Source: Rhodospirillaceae bacterium (GTDB taxonomy: Bacteria; Pseudomonadota; Alphaproteobacteria; DSM-16000; Inquilinaceae). From it: a stretch of DNA of 33,757 bases. Positions 26,177 through 33,757 of this stretch are shown here, piece after piece. The stretch spans positions 1 through 33,757 of the forward strand of contig JACKIG010000036.1 of the NCBI GenBank assembly GCA_020638595.1. The letters run 5' to 3'. The position numbers and the translations under genes were made by a program. The first letter of the stretch is position 1. Each line of letters starts with the position of its first letter. The notes beneath the pieces were generated by a model. It made no database searches, was not told the origin of the DNA, and saw only the letters and a list, made by a program, of their open reading frames with translations.

Positions 26177-27361
26177 TCAGGCGCGCGTGCGGATCAATCC
26201 CAGCCGCGCCGCCGCGGCCGCCAGCGACACCGCCAGCACCGCACCCGCCATCGGCAGGGCGGTGCCGTCCGTCAGGTGGCCGACACCGATGCCGATCCCG
26301 GCCGCCAGCGTCATCTGGCAGAAGCCCAGCAGCGCCGACGCCAGCCCGGCCATCAGCGGATAGGGGCCGACCGCCCCCGCCATCGCATTCGGCAGCGTCA
26401 GGCCGGCCCCGACCATGAAGACGAAGAACGGGCCGACCACCGCCGGCACCGTCAGCCAGCCGGCCAGCGCGCAGGCCAGCATCGCCAGGCCGCCGGCGGC
26501 GGAGGTGATCACGCCGGCCAGGACCATGCGGTCGATGCCCAGGCGCATGGTCAGCCGGCCCGACGCGAAGGTCCCGGCCATGTAGCCGAAGACAATGGCG
26601 GCAAAGCACAGTCCGTAAAGCTCCGGCGACAGCCCCATGCCGTCGATGAACACGAAGCTGGAGCCGGAGATGAACGAGAAGATGCCGCTGTAGCTGCACG
26701 CCACCACCGCCACGTAGCCGATATAGGTACGGTCGCCCAGCAGCATCGCGTAGTTGCGCAACAACCTGTCGGGCCGTGTCGCCGTCGGATCGAGATGGCG
26801 GTTGGTTTCCCGCAGGCCGCGTACCAGGCCGGCCAGCAGGATGCAGGCGATGGCGGTCAGTGCCCAGAAATTTGCCCGCCATCCCGACCACATGGTCAGA
26901 TACCCGCCCAGGATCGGGCCGACGGCCGGTGCCAGCGCCATGGCCATGGCCATGTAGGCCAGCATCTTCGCGGCACGCTCGCGCCCATAGACGTCGCGTA
27001 CGACGGCACGGGCGATGACCGGCCCGGCACAGGCGCCGACGGCCTGCAGGAAGCGGCCGGCGATCAGCAGGTCGATGCTGGGCGCCAGTGCGCAGATGGC
27101 GCTGGCGCCCAGGTACAGCGCCACACCCGCCACCAGCACCGGCCGCCGGCCGAACCGGTCGCTCAACGGGCCGTAGACCAGCTGGCTGACGGCGAAGCCG
27201 GCCAGGAAGACGCTGAGCGTCAGCTGTACCGTCGGCACCGGCGCATCCAGGGCCTGCCCCAGCGCCGGCAGCGACGGCAGGTAGAGGTCGGTCGACAGGG
27301 GGCCGAGGGCGACCAGCCCGGTCAGCAGCGCGCTGACGGCAAGGCTTTGGGGGTGGGGCAT
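26177..27361 (-). CDS. Bcr/CflA-type MFS drug exporter (second of the unit)
   Basis: A 394-residue 12-helix major facilitator protein of the Bcr/CflA group, which exports drugs such as bicyclomycin and some small metabolites by proton antiport. Family motifs include LSTDLYLPSLPALG in helix 1, the loop motif YGPLSDRFGRRPVL between helices 2 and 3, and RFLQAVGACAGPVIARAVVRD, the antiporter-type motif in helix 5. It is the last gene of a leftward five-gene unit, 8 bases after the YgjP-like gene. A related transporter lies two genes upstream at 28052, suggesting an old duplication. The substrate is unknown. Confidence 0.9.
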   Translation of the reverse strand: MPHPQSLAVSALLTGLVALGPLSTDLYLPSLPALGQALDAPVPTVQLTLSVFLAGFAVSQLVYGPLSDRFGRRPVLVAGVALYLGASAICALAPSIDLLIAGRFLQAVGACAGPVIARAVVRDVYGRERAAKMLAYMAMAMALAPAVGPILGGYLTMWSGWRANFWALTAIACILLAGLVRGLRETNRHLDPTATRPDRLLRNYAMLLGDRTYIGYVAVVACSYSGIFSFISGSSFVFIDGMGLSPELYGLCFAAIVFGYMAGTFASGRLTMRLGIDRMVLAGVITSAAGGLAMLACALAGWLTVPAVVGPFFVFMVGAGLTLPNAMAGAVGPYPLMAGLASALLGFCQMTLAAGIGIGVGHLTDGTALPMAGAVLAVSLAAAAARLGLIRTRA

Positions 27362-27369
27362 GGGCGGCG

Positions 27370-28062
27370 CTATCCGTAGCGGTGCAGGCCGCCACCATGC
27401 AGCTTCAGCCAGGTGCGCGCGGCATCCATCTGCGGTTCCAGCCGGCGGACCAGCGCCCAGAATCGCGGGCTGTGGTTCATCTCCACCAGATGGGCGACCT
27501 CGTGAGCGACGACGTAGTCCAGCACTGGCTCCGGCGCCAGGACCAGGCGCCAGCTGAAGCTTAAGCGTCCGGCGCGCGAACAGCTGCCCCAGCGCGTGCG
27601 GGTGTCGCGGACGCCCACATGGCTGACGCGCACCCCAAGCCGGTCCGCCCGCACGGCGGCGCGCGGCCTCAGTTGGTTCAGCGCCTCGGCCTTCAGATAG
27701 TCCGTGACCCGGCGGGCCAGGTGTTCCGCGCGCCCGCCGGCCACCAGCGTGCCGTCCTGCCGCCGCACGGCACCGCGTCCCTGCGGCTCGTGGCGGATTC
27801 GGTGAGGGGCGCCCAGGATGGGCACGACGGCGCCGTCGGCGAACGGCACCGGGGCCGGCAGGCGCGCCAGCCGCGCTTCGGCCCAGGGCACATGCCGGGC
27901 GACGAAGCGCGCGATTTCCGCCAGGCGCACCTTCGGCGGCGCGGTGACGCGCAGCAGGGCCCCGGCGGGGTCGACCTTCAGCGTGATACGCTGCGCCCGC
28001 GCGCTGCGCCGCAGGACCAGCGGCAGGTCGACGCCGGGCAGGGTCAGCGGTTCATCCGGCAT
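27370..28062 (-). CDS. YgjP-like (M48/SprT-type) zinc metallopeptidase
   Basis: A 230-residue protein of the YgjP/DUF45 zinc peptidase group. The zinc site is H187-E-V-A-H191, with a third ligand His197 in MNHSPRFW, the exact spacing of the family. RTRWGSCSRAGRLSFSWRL, the family's other hallmark, precedes it. The N-terminal half has the usual beta-rich domain (RSARAQRITLKVDPAG). The start ATG 28062 lies 11 bases inside the end of the upstream MFS gene, so translation is coupled. Enzymes of this type are cytoplasmic; their substrates are poorly known. Longer upstream frames are shadows of the MFS gene. Confidence 0.9.
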   Translation of the reverse strand: MPDEPLTLPGVDLPLVLRRSARAQRITLKVDPAGALLRVTAPPKVRLAEIARFVARHVPWAEARLARLPAPVPFADGAVVPILGAPHRIRHEPQGRGAVRRQDGTLVAGGRAEHLARRVTDYLKAEALNQLRPRAAVRADRLGVRVSHVGVRDTRTRWGSCSRAGRLSFSWRLVLAPEPVLDYVVAHEVAHLVEMNHSPRFWALVRRLEPQMDAARTWLKLHGGGLHRYG

Positions 28063-29284
28063 GGCGGCCGTCCCGGTCGCCGTCACCGCCCGACGCTCCG
28101 CCGCCGGCCAGCGCGGCGAACAGGCCGACGCCGACGACGCCGATGATGGCGGGCGCCAGGGCCAGTGCCCTGGGGGTGCCGTCTTCCAGGGCCGCGACCA
28201 GCAATGTGCCCAGCGCCCCCGTGCCGATCTGCAGAAAGCCCAGCAGCGCCGAGGCGGCACCGGCCGATTGCGGAAACGGCGCCATCGCCTTTGCCAGTCC
28301 GTTGGGAAGCACCAGTCCCATCCCCACCATCCATACCGCCATCGGCAGCATCACCGCCGGAACGCCGACCAGCCCGAAGCTCAGCAGCGCGCACAGCCCC
28401 AGCCCGCCGGCCAGGATGGCCACAGCGCCGAGACGCAGCAGCCGGTCGGGGCCAACGCGCCCCACCGTCCGATTGGTCGTCACCGACCCGGCGAAATAGG
28501 CGACCGTGATGCCGAAAGCCACCCATCCGTAGCCTCCGGGGCTCAGGCCCACAAGCCGGATCAGCACGAAGGGTGCGGCGGCGACGAATGTCAGCAGCCC
28601 GCCCAGCGCACAGGCGATCAGCGCGGCATGGGCCAGGAAGACGCGGCTGCCGGCCACGGTGAGGTAGTTGCGCACGACGGCGCGCGCGGAAAGCCGCCGC
28701 ACCCTGTGGTGCAGGTTGCTTTCCTTCAGGCCCAGCAGCACCCCGGCCAGCAGCACCACGCCGAAGGCGGCCTGGGCCTGGAAGATCGACCGCCAGCCGA
28801 ACCACCCCTGCATGTGCCCGCCCAGCAGCGGGCCGATGGCGGGAGCGACGGAAATCGCCATGCCGATCAGGGCATAGACGCGCGCCGATGCCGCCTCGCC
28901 GAACAGGTCACGGACGATGGCGCGCGCCATCGCCGGCCCGGCGCAGGCGCCCAGCGCCTGGACGAATCGGGCGGCCATCATCCCCCAGATGCCCGTCACC
29001 AGGCTGGCGGCGGCACTGGCCGCCACATAGAGGCCAAGCCCGGCGATCAGCACCGGCCGCCGCCCCATCGCATCGCTGAACGGGCCATAGACCAGCTGTG
29101 CCCCGGCGAAGCCGACCAGGTAGACGGTCAGGGTCAGCTGCACCAGGCTGGGCGTGGTGGTCAGGGCTGCCGCCAGCTCCGGCATCGCCGGGGTGTACAT
29201 GGACATCGTCACCGGGCCGAGCGCGGTGAAGCAGGTCGCCATGAGCGCGACCCGGGCCTCGCTCGGCGCAGGCTGGCCGGGCAA
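28052..29284 (-). CDS. Bcr/CflA-type MFS exporter (first of the unit)
   Basis: A 410-residue major facilitator protein with 12 predicted helices, close in pattern to the protein at 26177. Shared motifs are GPVTMSMYTPAMPELA in helix 1, YGPFSDAMGRRPVL between helices 2 and 3, and RFVQALGACAGPAMARAIVRD in helix 5. Its helix 1 acidic residue is replaced: most Bcr/CflA proteins have LSxDxYLP, here MSMYTP, so coupling or substrate choice may differ. The start is a TTG at 29284, 6 bases after the GDPD stop; the ATG at 29242 would cut into helix 1. The C-terminal tail is Gly/Asp-rich. Confidence 0.88.
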   Translation of the reverse strand: MPGQPAPSEARVALMATCFTALGPVTMSMYTPAMPELAAALTTTPSLVQLTLTVYLVGFAGAQLVYGPFSDAMGRRPVLIAGLGLYVAASAAASLVTGIWGMMAARFVQALGACAGPAMARAIVRDLFGEAASARVYALIGMAISVAPAIGPLLGGHMQGWFGWRSIFQAQAAFGVVLLAGVLLGLKESNLHHRVRRLSARAVVRNYLTVAGSRVFLAHAALIACALGGLLTFVAAAPFVLIRLVGLSPGGYGWVAFGITVAYFAGSVTTNRTVGRVGPDRLLRLGAVAILAGGLGLCALLSFGLVGVPAVMLPMAVWMVGMGLVLPNGLAKAMAPFPQSAGAASALLGFLQIGTGALGTLLVAALEDGTPRALALAPAIIGVVGVGLFAALAGGGASGGDGDRDGRHAG

Positions 29285-29290
29285 CGCGGG

Positions 29291-30049
29291 TCAGGCCGGC
29301 CGACGGCCGGCAAGCCGTGCCAGGATCAGGTCGGGGCAGTCGGAGATGACGGCATCCATGCCCATGGCCAGCAGCGATTCCGCTTCCATGGCATCGTTGA
29401 CGGTATAGGCCAGGCAGCGCCGTCCGCCCCGTCGGTACCCGGCAATGGCGACGGCGCTGGCCATGCCGGCAGCGATATTGACGGAGGCTGCGTCCAGGCG
29501 CTGGGCGAGGCGGTCCCACCCCGGCGTCGCCCGTTCCAGCAGCAGGCCGCGCGGCCAGTCCGGTGCGGCCACCTGCGCCACCTCCAGGCATTCCACCGCG
29601 AAGCTGGACACCAGTGGGGGCGGGCGGTCGGCGGGCCAATGCGCCTGCGCCACGGCCAGGGCGATTTCGGCCGTCTCGCGCTCGCGGCCCGGGCAGGGCT
29701 TGATCTCGAGGTTGAGCGCGAGCTTCAGCCGCGTCATCTCGGCAATGGCGGCGGCCAGGGTCGGGATCGGCTCCCCGGCGAAGGCCGGCCCGAACCACGA
29801 CCCCGCATCCAGGCGGCTCAAGGTCTCGTGGTCCGCCTGGGCGACCGGCCCCTTGCCGTTGGTCGTCCGGTCCAGCCGGTCGTCATGGAACAGCACCGGG
29901 ATGCCGTCGCGGCTCAGCTTGGCGTCGACTTCGACCATGGCGACGCCCAGGGCCGCGGCCCTGGCGAGGCCGGCAATGGTGTTCTCCGGTGCGTGGGCGG
30001 CGGCGCCGCGATGGCCGATGACCCGCGCGGCCAGCCAGTCGCCGCTCAT
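29291..30049 (-). CDS. glycerophosphodiester phosphodiesterase
   Basis: A 252-residue enzyme of the GDPD family. It hydrolyses deacylated phospholipids (glycerophosphodiesters) to glycerol-3-phosphate and an alcohol. The active-site motif HRGAAAHAPENT (His13, Arg14, Glu22, Asn23) and EVDAKLSRDGIPVLFHD (Glu40, Asp42, His55) match the catalytic and metal-binding residues. LEIKP carries a further metal-binding Glu. There is no signal peptide, so it is cytoplasmic, like UgpQ. It overlaps the sodium channel stop by ATGA, an unusual pairing. Confidence 0.94.
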   Translation of the reverse strand: MSGDWLAARVIGHRGAAAHAPENTIAGLARAAALGVAMVEVDAKLSRDGIPVLFHDDRLDRTTNGKGPVAQADHETLSRLDAGSWFGPAFAGEPIPTLAAAIAEMTRLKLALNLEIKPCPGRERETAEIALAVAQAHWPADRPPPLVSSFAVECLEVAQVAAPDWPRGLLLERATPGWDRLAQRLDAASVNIAAGMASAVAIAGYRRGGRRCLAYTVNDAMEAESLLAMGMDAVISDCPDLILARLAGRRPA

Positions 30050-30897
30050 GGCGACCGCTCGATCGCCGTGCGCAGGGCCGTGATCTCCTCGCGCAGTCCC
30101 GCCAGCTCCCGCGTCACCGCTTCGCGCTCCTCCGTCTGCAGGCGCCGAAGGTCGGCCTCCTGCTCCGCCCGTTCGGCATCGTGCTGACCCTGCATCGCGC
30201 CGACGATGATGGCAATGAAGAGATTGAGCACGGCAAAGCTGGTGATGACGATGAAGGGAACGAAGAACACCCAGGCATGGGGAAAGATCTCCATGGTCGG
30301 GCGGACGATGCCCATGGACCAGCTTTCCAGCGTCATCACCTGGAACAGCGAGTACATGGACTGCCCGACGGTGCCGAACCATTCCTGCATGTCGGCGTCG
30401 GGATGGTGGCCGAACAGCTTCGTCGCCATCACGGAGGAGACGTAGAACACCAGGAACAGTACGGCGATGATCGACAGCATGCCCGGGATGGCGGCGAACA
30501 GCGCATGCACGACCCGGCGCATCGCCGGCACCACCGACAGCAGCCGGAGCGCCCTGAGGATCCGCAGCGCCCTGAGGATCGACAGGTTGCCGCTGGCGGG
30601 CAGCAGCGACACGGCGACGATGGCGAAGTCGAACAGGTTCCAGCCGCCGGAAAAGAAGCGGAGGCGCTGGGCAAACAGCTTGATCGCCAGCTCAACGACG
30701 AAGATGCCGAGCGCGATGCGGTCCAGCACATGCAGCAGCTCGCCCGCGGCGTCCATGGCCGCGTCGCTGGTCTCCAGCCCCAGGGTCACGGCGTTGACGA
30801 TGATGACGATGATGATCAGCCGGTTGAAGCCGGGGGAATCGACCAGCCGCTGCGCACGGTCGCGCAGGCTCTCGGTCGGAACGGACAGCGTGCCCAT
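30046..30897 (-). CDS. bacterial voltage-gated sodium channel (BacNav)
   Basis: A 283-residue single-domain six-helix channel that works as a tetramer. The voltage sensor S4 has four arginines at three-residue spacing in LRALRILRALRLL. The pore selectivity filter is TLESWSM (residues 189-195, Glu191), identical to that of NavAb and NavMs, which are Na+-selective. S6 (FIVITSFAVLNLFIAIIVGAM) leads into a charged coiled coil (about 235-280, with ADLRRLQTEE and ELAGLREEITAL) that holds the tetramer, as in NaChBac. The ATG at 30897 has GAGG upstream. It heads a leftward five-gene unit. Such channels help control membrane potential and motility or pH response in alkaline or saline settings. Confidence 0.94.
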   Translation of the reverse strand: MGTLSVPTESLRDRAQRLVDSPGFNRLIIIVIIVNAVTLGLETSDAAMDAAGELLHVLDRIALGIFVVELAIKLFAQRLRFFSGGWNLFDFAIVAVSLLPASGNLSILRALRILRALRLLSVVPAMRRVVHALFAAIPGMLSIIAVLFLVFYVSSVMATKLFGHHPDADMQEWFGTVGQSMYSLFQVMTLESWSMGIVRPTMEIFPHAWVFFVPFIVITSFAVLNLFIAIIVGAMQGQHDAERAEQEADLRRLQTEEREAVTRELAGLREEITALRTAIERSP

Positions 30898-31007
30898 GGC
30901 CCTCTTGGGATGTCGTCGGAACGGTACCGGCAGTTAGCTGGTGAAGGCCCGTCCCGTCCGCAAGGCCGCGCTGCCGACCGCAGGGGTGGTGGCCGGCCGG
31001 ACGGACC

Positions 31008-31790
31008 TCAACCCAGGTCCAGCACCTTCGTCTGCCGCACGCCGTTGCGTTCGACCACCATGGTGATGGTGGGGGCGGTGGTCGGCGGCACCATTTCGCC
31101 GGCGAATGTGTCGCCGTCCACGGGGCGGCCGTCGATCTCCACAATGACGTCGCCGCTGCGCAGGTCGGCGCGCGCGGCGGGGGAGCCGTCGACGACCGCC
31201 GTGACCACCGCGCCGCCCTTGCCGGCCAGGCGCTGGCGTTCCGTATCGGACGCCTCGCGCACGAAGATGCCCAGCCCGCCGGGCTGGATGGGCGCATAGA
31301 AGACCGCAACCTGGCTGTAGCGCCGTTCGCTATAGGGGATGTATGTCACCGGCGGCCCATAGAAGGGCAGGCCCGTGCGGCAGCTGCGGAAGCCGCCATA
31401 GCCGACGCCGCGCCAGGGATAGAAACCGCCCCAGGGCACCATCATCGGCCGGAAGCCGGACACGGTGCCCAGGTCCTCGCGATAGACCAGGATGCGGTTG
31501 GCCCCGATCTCGCGGGCGATATCACGCGCCTGGTCCTCGGCCACCAACCGGCCCTCGAACTCGGAATAGCCGACGGCGTCATAGCCCTGCCGGCGCATGG
31601 AGGCCAGGTCGCCTGCGGTATCCGTGCCCTCGAGGATCACCACCGGCCCGGTCCCCTGCCCCAGATAGGGCTGGCGGTCCGCCAGGCCCTCCGCCGGGGT
31701 GAAGGACTGCCTGTAGGGATTGCTGAGGCACCCGGCCAGCAGCAGCCCCAGCGCCGCCATAACCACGACCCGCAAACCCATGGCGCCCAT
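31008..31790 (-). CDS. PDZ-domain lipoprotein
   Basis: A 260-residue predicted lipoprotein. The signal ends in the lipobox LAGC (Cys21 from ATG 31790); the ATGs at 31814 and 31781 are alternatives and the ribosome-binding site does not settle this. The middle domain (YDAVGYSEFEGRL, then AIRE-like DIAREIGANRILVYREDLG) resembles envelope proteins that modulate DUF4156-like folds, but I do not recognise it. A Gly/Tyr/Pro-rich stretch follows. The C-terminus is a PDZ domain: GGAVVTAVVDGSPAARADL, then SGDVIVEIDGRPVDG. No protease domain is present, so it likely acts as a scaffold or peptide-binding partner at a membrane. Confidence 0.8.
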   Translation of the reverse strand: MGAMGLRVVVMAALGLLLAGCLSNPYRQSFTPAEGLADRQPYLGQGTGPVVILEGTDTAGDLASMRRQGYDAVGYSEFEGRLVAEDQARDIAREIGANRILVYREDLGTVSGFRPMMVPWGGFYPWRGVGYGGFRSCRTGLPFYGPPVTYIPYSERRYSQVAVFYAPIQPGGLGIFVREASDTERQRLAGKGGAVVTAVVDGSPAARADLRSGDVIVEIDGRPVDGDTFAGEMVPPTTAPTITMVVERNGVRQTKVLDLG

Positions 31791-31915
31791 CCGTCGCGAG
31801 GGGGGACTCCCCATCAAGACCACGGATTTATGGTGAAGTTGCGGCTGTCGGCGGGGCGGCCGAGGGCGCCGGCCGCCCCTTTGGGCCTGTGCGAGCGCGC
31901 CGGCGCTCCGCCGGT

Positions 31916-32554
31916 TCAGGCTTCGATCGGCCGGGTGCCGCCGGCGGGATGCTTGCCGGCGCGGCCGGTCCCCGGCTCGCCGTCCCACACGCCGGTGCCG
32001 CCGGGCCCCATTTCTGACCGCCATGGCCGCCAGGTCTCCAGGGCGACGATGACGGCGACCAGCAGGGCGGCAAAGGCCAGGGCCAGCACCCAGAACGGCA
32101 CGGGCAGGACGTCGGCCAGCGTGATCTTGCCATAGTCGCCCATCGCCAGCAGGCCGTCGATTTCGGCCTTGAAATAGCCGTAGGCCATCGCACCGAAGAC
32201 GCCGCCGGCGATGATGAACAGCGCATCGCGATAGCCGGCGCCGGCCTGGGCCAGCGCGGTCCCGGGGCAGGCGCCGGAAAGGGCGATGCCCGCGCCCAGG
32301 ATCAGCCCGCCGACCAGCACCGGGCCGACGGCCATGGCCTTCGGCCCCAGCTCGACCCAGCCGAAACCGTACAGGACGGCCAGAACGACCAGCCCGGTGG
32401 CCGTGGCGGTCAGGAACATCTTCAGCATGATGAAGGTGCGGAACTGGAACTGGCCGACGATGATCCCGGGCTCCATGACGCGGGACTTCTCCAGCGCCAC
32501 GCCGAAGACAAGGCCCATGACCAGGCCCAGGATGACGAGACCGAGGATACCCAT
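31916..32554 (-). CDS. YeeE/YedE half-transporter (second of pair), sulfur-compound transport
   Basis: A 212-residue membrane protein with about five helices, half the size of full-length YeeE/TsuA. The hallmark SGACPGTALAQAG puts Cys96 in the position of the family's sulfur-relay cysteine. Family members import thiosulfate or move other sulfur species. The gene begins 43 bases after its partner, with a strong AAGGAG ribosome-binding site, and the ATG at 32554 is clear. A hydrophilic tail rich in Gly (about 195-212) follows the last helix. The two half-proteins likely act together, under the ArsR-type regulator encoded divergently. Confidence 0.88.
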   Translation of the reverse strand: MGILGLVILGLVMGLVFGVALEKSRVMEPGIIVGQFQFRTFIMLKMFLTATATGLVVLAVLYGFGWVELGPKAMAVGPVLVGGLILGAGIALSGACPGTALAQAGAGYRDALFIIAGGVFGAMAYGYFKAEIDGLLAMGDYGKITLADVLPVPFWVLALAFAALLVAVIVALETWRPWRSEMGPGGTGVWDGEPGTGRAGKHPAGGTRPIEA

Positions 32555-32597
32555 GACGTTTGCTCCTTGGAAACGGTCGGAAGGGCGCGGGGCCGGG

Positions 32598-33113
32598 TCA
32601 GGCGCGCCGGAACAGGCTGGCAACCAGGATGCCGCCGGCGAACATCGCCGCCACGGCAGCGAACGAGCCGATGGCCAGCTGCGCCATGCCGGAAATGCCA
32701 TGGCCGCTGGTGCAGCCGCCGGCGATGCGGGCGCCCAGCAGCATGACGAAGCCGCCGGCGAAGGCCATGGCTGAGCGCGCCCAGAACGAGCGGACGCCGA
32801 CCAGCCGCGTCCAGGCGCCGGAGAAGGACGGGCGGCCCGAACGCGAGGCCCGCGCCGACACGAAGGCGCCGATGGCGATGCCGATGACCAGCGCCGACTG
32901 CCAGAAATACTTCCCGGATGTCATGTGGCTGACGAAATAGTCGATCTGCGCCACGCCGCTGTCGACGGTGGACGCCAGGAACCCGGCCGCCGTGACGAAG
33001 GACGACGATGCGCCCAACGCCGTATCCGCCAACAGGAAAGCGGGTATCTGCAAGAGGCCGATGATAACGCCGGCCAGGTAGGGGGACCAGACGCGGTCCG
33101 TGAGTGTGGGCAT
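32598..33113 (-). CDS. YeeE/YedE half-transporter (first of pair), sulfur-compound transport
   Basis: A 171-residue membrane protein with about four helices. The signature GARIAGGCTSGHGISG carries Cys134, the second conserved cysteine type of the YeeE/YedE family. With its partner it makes up the two halves found fused in longer homologues, as in the PmpA/PmpB pair. The start ATG 33113 has a GGGAG ribosome-binding site. It is divergent from the ArsR-type gene, and an inverted repeat lies between them. Sulfide- or persulfide-dependent control is therefore likely. Confidence 0.9.
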   Translation of the reverse strand: MPTLTDRVWSPYLAGVIIGLLQIPAFLLADTALGASSSFVTAAGFLASTVDSGVAQIDYFVSHMTSGKYFWQSALVIGIAIGAFVSARASRSGRPSFSGAWTRLVGVRSFWARSAMAFAGGFVMLLGARIAGGCTSGHGISGMAQLAIGSFAAVAAMFAGGILVASLFRRA

Positions 33114-33187
33114 GACGGCAGCTCCCGTTGCCAGGGTGACGGTCGTGCGGGGCCTGGCCAGCGCCTTGCCAAGCGATGGCCGGCCTT

Positions 33188-33216
33188 GTAGCGTATCCGC
33201 GAAGAGTGATACCTAC
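33188..33216. promoter_or_regulatory. inverted repeat, candidate operator of the ArsR/SqrR-type regulator
   Basis: GTAG-c-GTATC (33188-33197), 10 bases, GATAC-CTAC (33208-33216): the two arms match apart from one extra C. It lies in the divergent region between the YeeE/YedE pair and the regulator, 21 bases before ATG 33237. This is where a repressor controlling both directions would bind. Confidence 0.55.
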
Positions 33217-33236
33217 ATACCTTCAGGGATATGAAG

Positions 33237-33566
33237 ATGCAAGCTGCGATCGCCGTGGACGAGATGGCGGCCAAGGCCGAGGATGCCGTCGGGCTGCTGA
33301 AGGCCCTGGCGTCGCCGCCGCGGCTGTTGATCCTGTGCACCCTGCTGGACGGCGAATGCTCCGTCGGCGCGCTGGCTGCGCGGCTTGGGTTGAGGGAGGC
33401 AACCGTTTCCCAGAACCTGACGGTGCTGCGGCGCGAACGCATCGTCGCCACCCGCCGGGATGCCCAGACGATCTTCTACCGCCTGGCCAGCGATACGGTC
33501 CGCAGCATCCTGACCGCCCTGGCGCAGGAGTTCTGCCCGGCGCCGGCCGACACCGGGCCGCAGTGA
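33237..33566 (+). CDS. ArsR-family regulator, SqrR/BigR-like persulfide sensor
   Basis: A 109-residue winged-helix repressor (LASPPRLLILCTLLDGE, then LGLREATVSQNLTVLRRERIVATRRDAQTIFYRL). Cys34 and Cys100 are 66 residues apart, the same separation as the two sensing cysteines of SqrR and BigR. Those form a polysulfide bridge in response to sulfide or persulfide. An extra Cys41 is present. ATG 33237 is chosen because AGGG lies 8 bases before it; ATG 33231, 2 bases after AGGG, is too close. Divergent from two YeeE/YedE genes, it probably represses them until sulfur species appear. The family is certain; the exact signal is inferred. Confidence 0.88.
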   Translation: MQAAIAVDEMAAKAEDAVGLLKALASPPRLLILCTLLDGECSVGALAARLGLREATVSQNLTVLRRERIVATRRDAQTIFYRLASDTVRSILTALAQEFCPAPADTGPQ

Positions 33567-33686
33567 GCGCGGAAGGGCGCGGCCAGCCGAAGGTCATACC
33601 GCGCCTCGAGGAATTCCCGCCTTCGCGCATGGGCGCTGGAACAAGGGTGGTCGAGCCGGTTGAAGGTCAGCACACCGGCCCATGAG

Positions 33687-33757
33687 ATCCCCGCCTACGC
33701 GGGGATGACGATTTTATTGAGAATTACGTCAAAAATAATTCTCATCATCCCCGCGTA
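33687..33757. repeat. REPIN-like double hairpin, cut by window edge
   Basis: A REP hairpin, ATCCCCGC-ctac-GCGGGGAT (33687-33706), is followed by an inner inverted repeat, TGAGAATTA-cgtcaaaaa-TAATTCTCA (33718-33744). A second REP unit in reverse orientation follows: 33745-33757 is the exact reverse complement of 33696-33708. The sequence is A/T-rich between the units. The paired layout is that of a REPIN, a non-autonomous element moved by a RAYT transposase. The second unit is incomplete only because the window ends. Confidence 0.7.

Overview
This is a GC-rich (about two-thirds G+C by eye), densely coded bacterial chromosome segment of 35 recognisable protein genes. No rRNA, tRNA, CRISPR array, complete insertion sequence or phage gene was seen. 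The protein types suggest an alphaproteobacterium, possibly of the Rhodospirillales sort: MsrQ, a NavAb/NavMs-type sodium channel, DUF2218 and DUF4405 proteins, a SqrR/BigR-like ArsR regulator and an autoinducer-domain-less LuxR regulator. That assignment is inference from gene content only.

Layout. Bases 2-8543 hold mostly single genes for envelope and stress functions: a truncated subtilisin-like protease, a CigR/RcnB-like secreted protein, a DM13 lipoprotein, two small proteins, a Tat-exported M28 aminopeptidase, a DUF4405 membrane protein, a PadR/DUF2218 pair with a palindromic operator, inorganic pyrophosphatase, MsrQ without a visible MsrP, and a small secreted protein. Several palindromic dispersed repeats lie between these genes.

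Bases 8566-18742 look like one glycoconjugate locus. A cyclic-nucleotide-binding protein and a very unusual ABC membrane protein with a degenerate, internally repeated ATPase domain are read leftward. Rightward from a shared 211-base divergent region comes a tightly overlapped run: MurG-like glycosyltransferase, two GT4 glycosyltransferases, histidine phosphatase, second MurG-like glycosyltransferase, polysaccharide-deacetylase-like protein and a small membrane protein. The same run continues without a break into a complete oligopeptide-type ABC importer (double ATPase, binding protein, two permeases) to 24772. Most junctions are 4-base ATGA/GTGA overlaps. A hairpin and a TATAAT box inside the tail of the second MurG-like gene suggest an internal transcription restart.

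A LuxR-type regulator (25093-26160) follows. Leftward from 30897 is a compact five-gene unit: BacNav sodium channel, glycerophosphodiester phosphodiesterase, Bcr/CflA-type MFS exporter, YgjP-like zinc peptidase and a second Bcr/CflA-type exporter. Next is a PDZ-domain lipoprotein. The window closes with a sulfur module: two half-size YeeE/YedE transporters divergent from an ArsR regulator whose two cysteines have the spacing of persulfide sensors, with an inverted repeat between them. A REPIN-like double hairpin runs off the right edge.

The strongest candidates for something undescribed are the ABC protein with repeated Q-loop segments, together with its cyclic-nucleotide-binding neighbour and the glycosyltransferase/deacetylase operon, and the fusion of that operon to a peptide importer.
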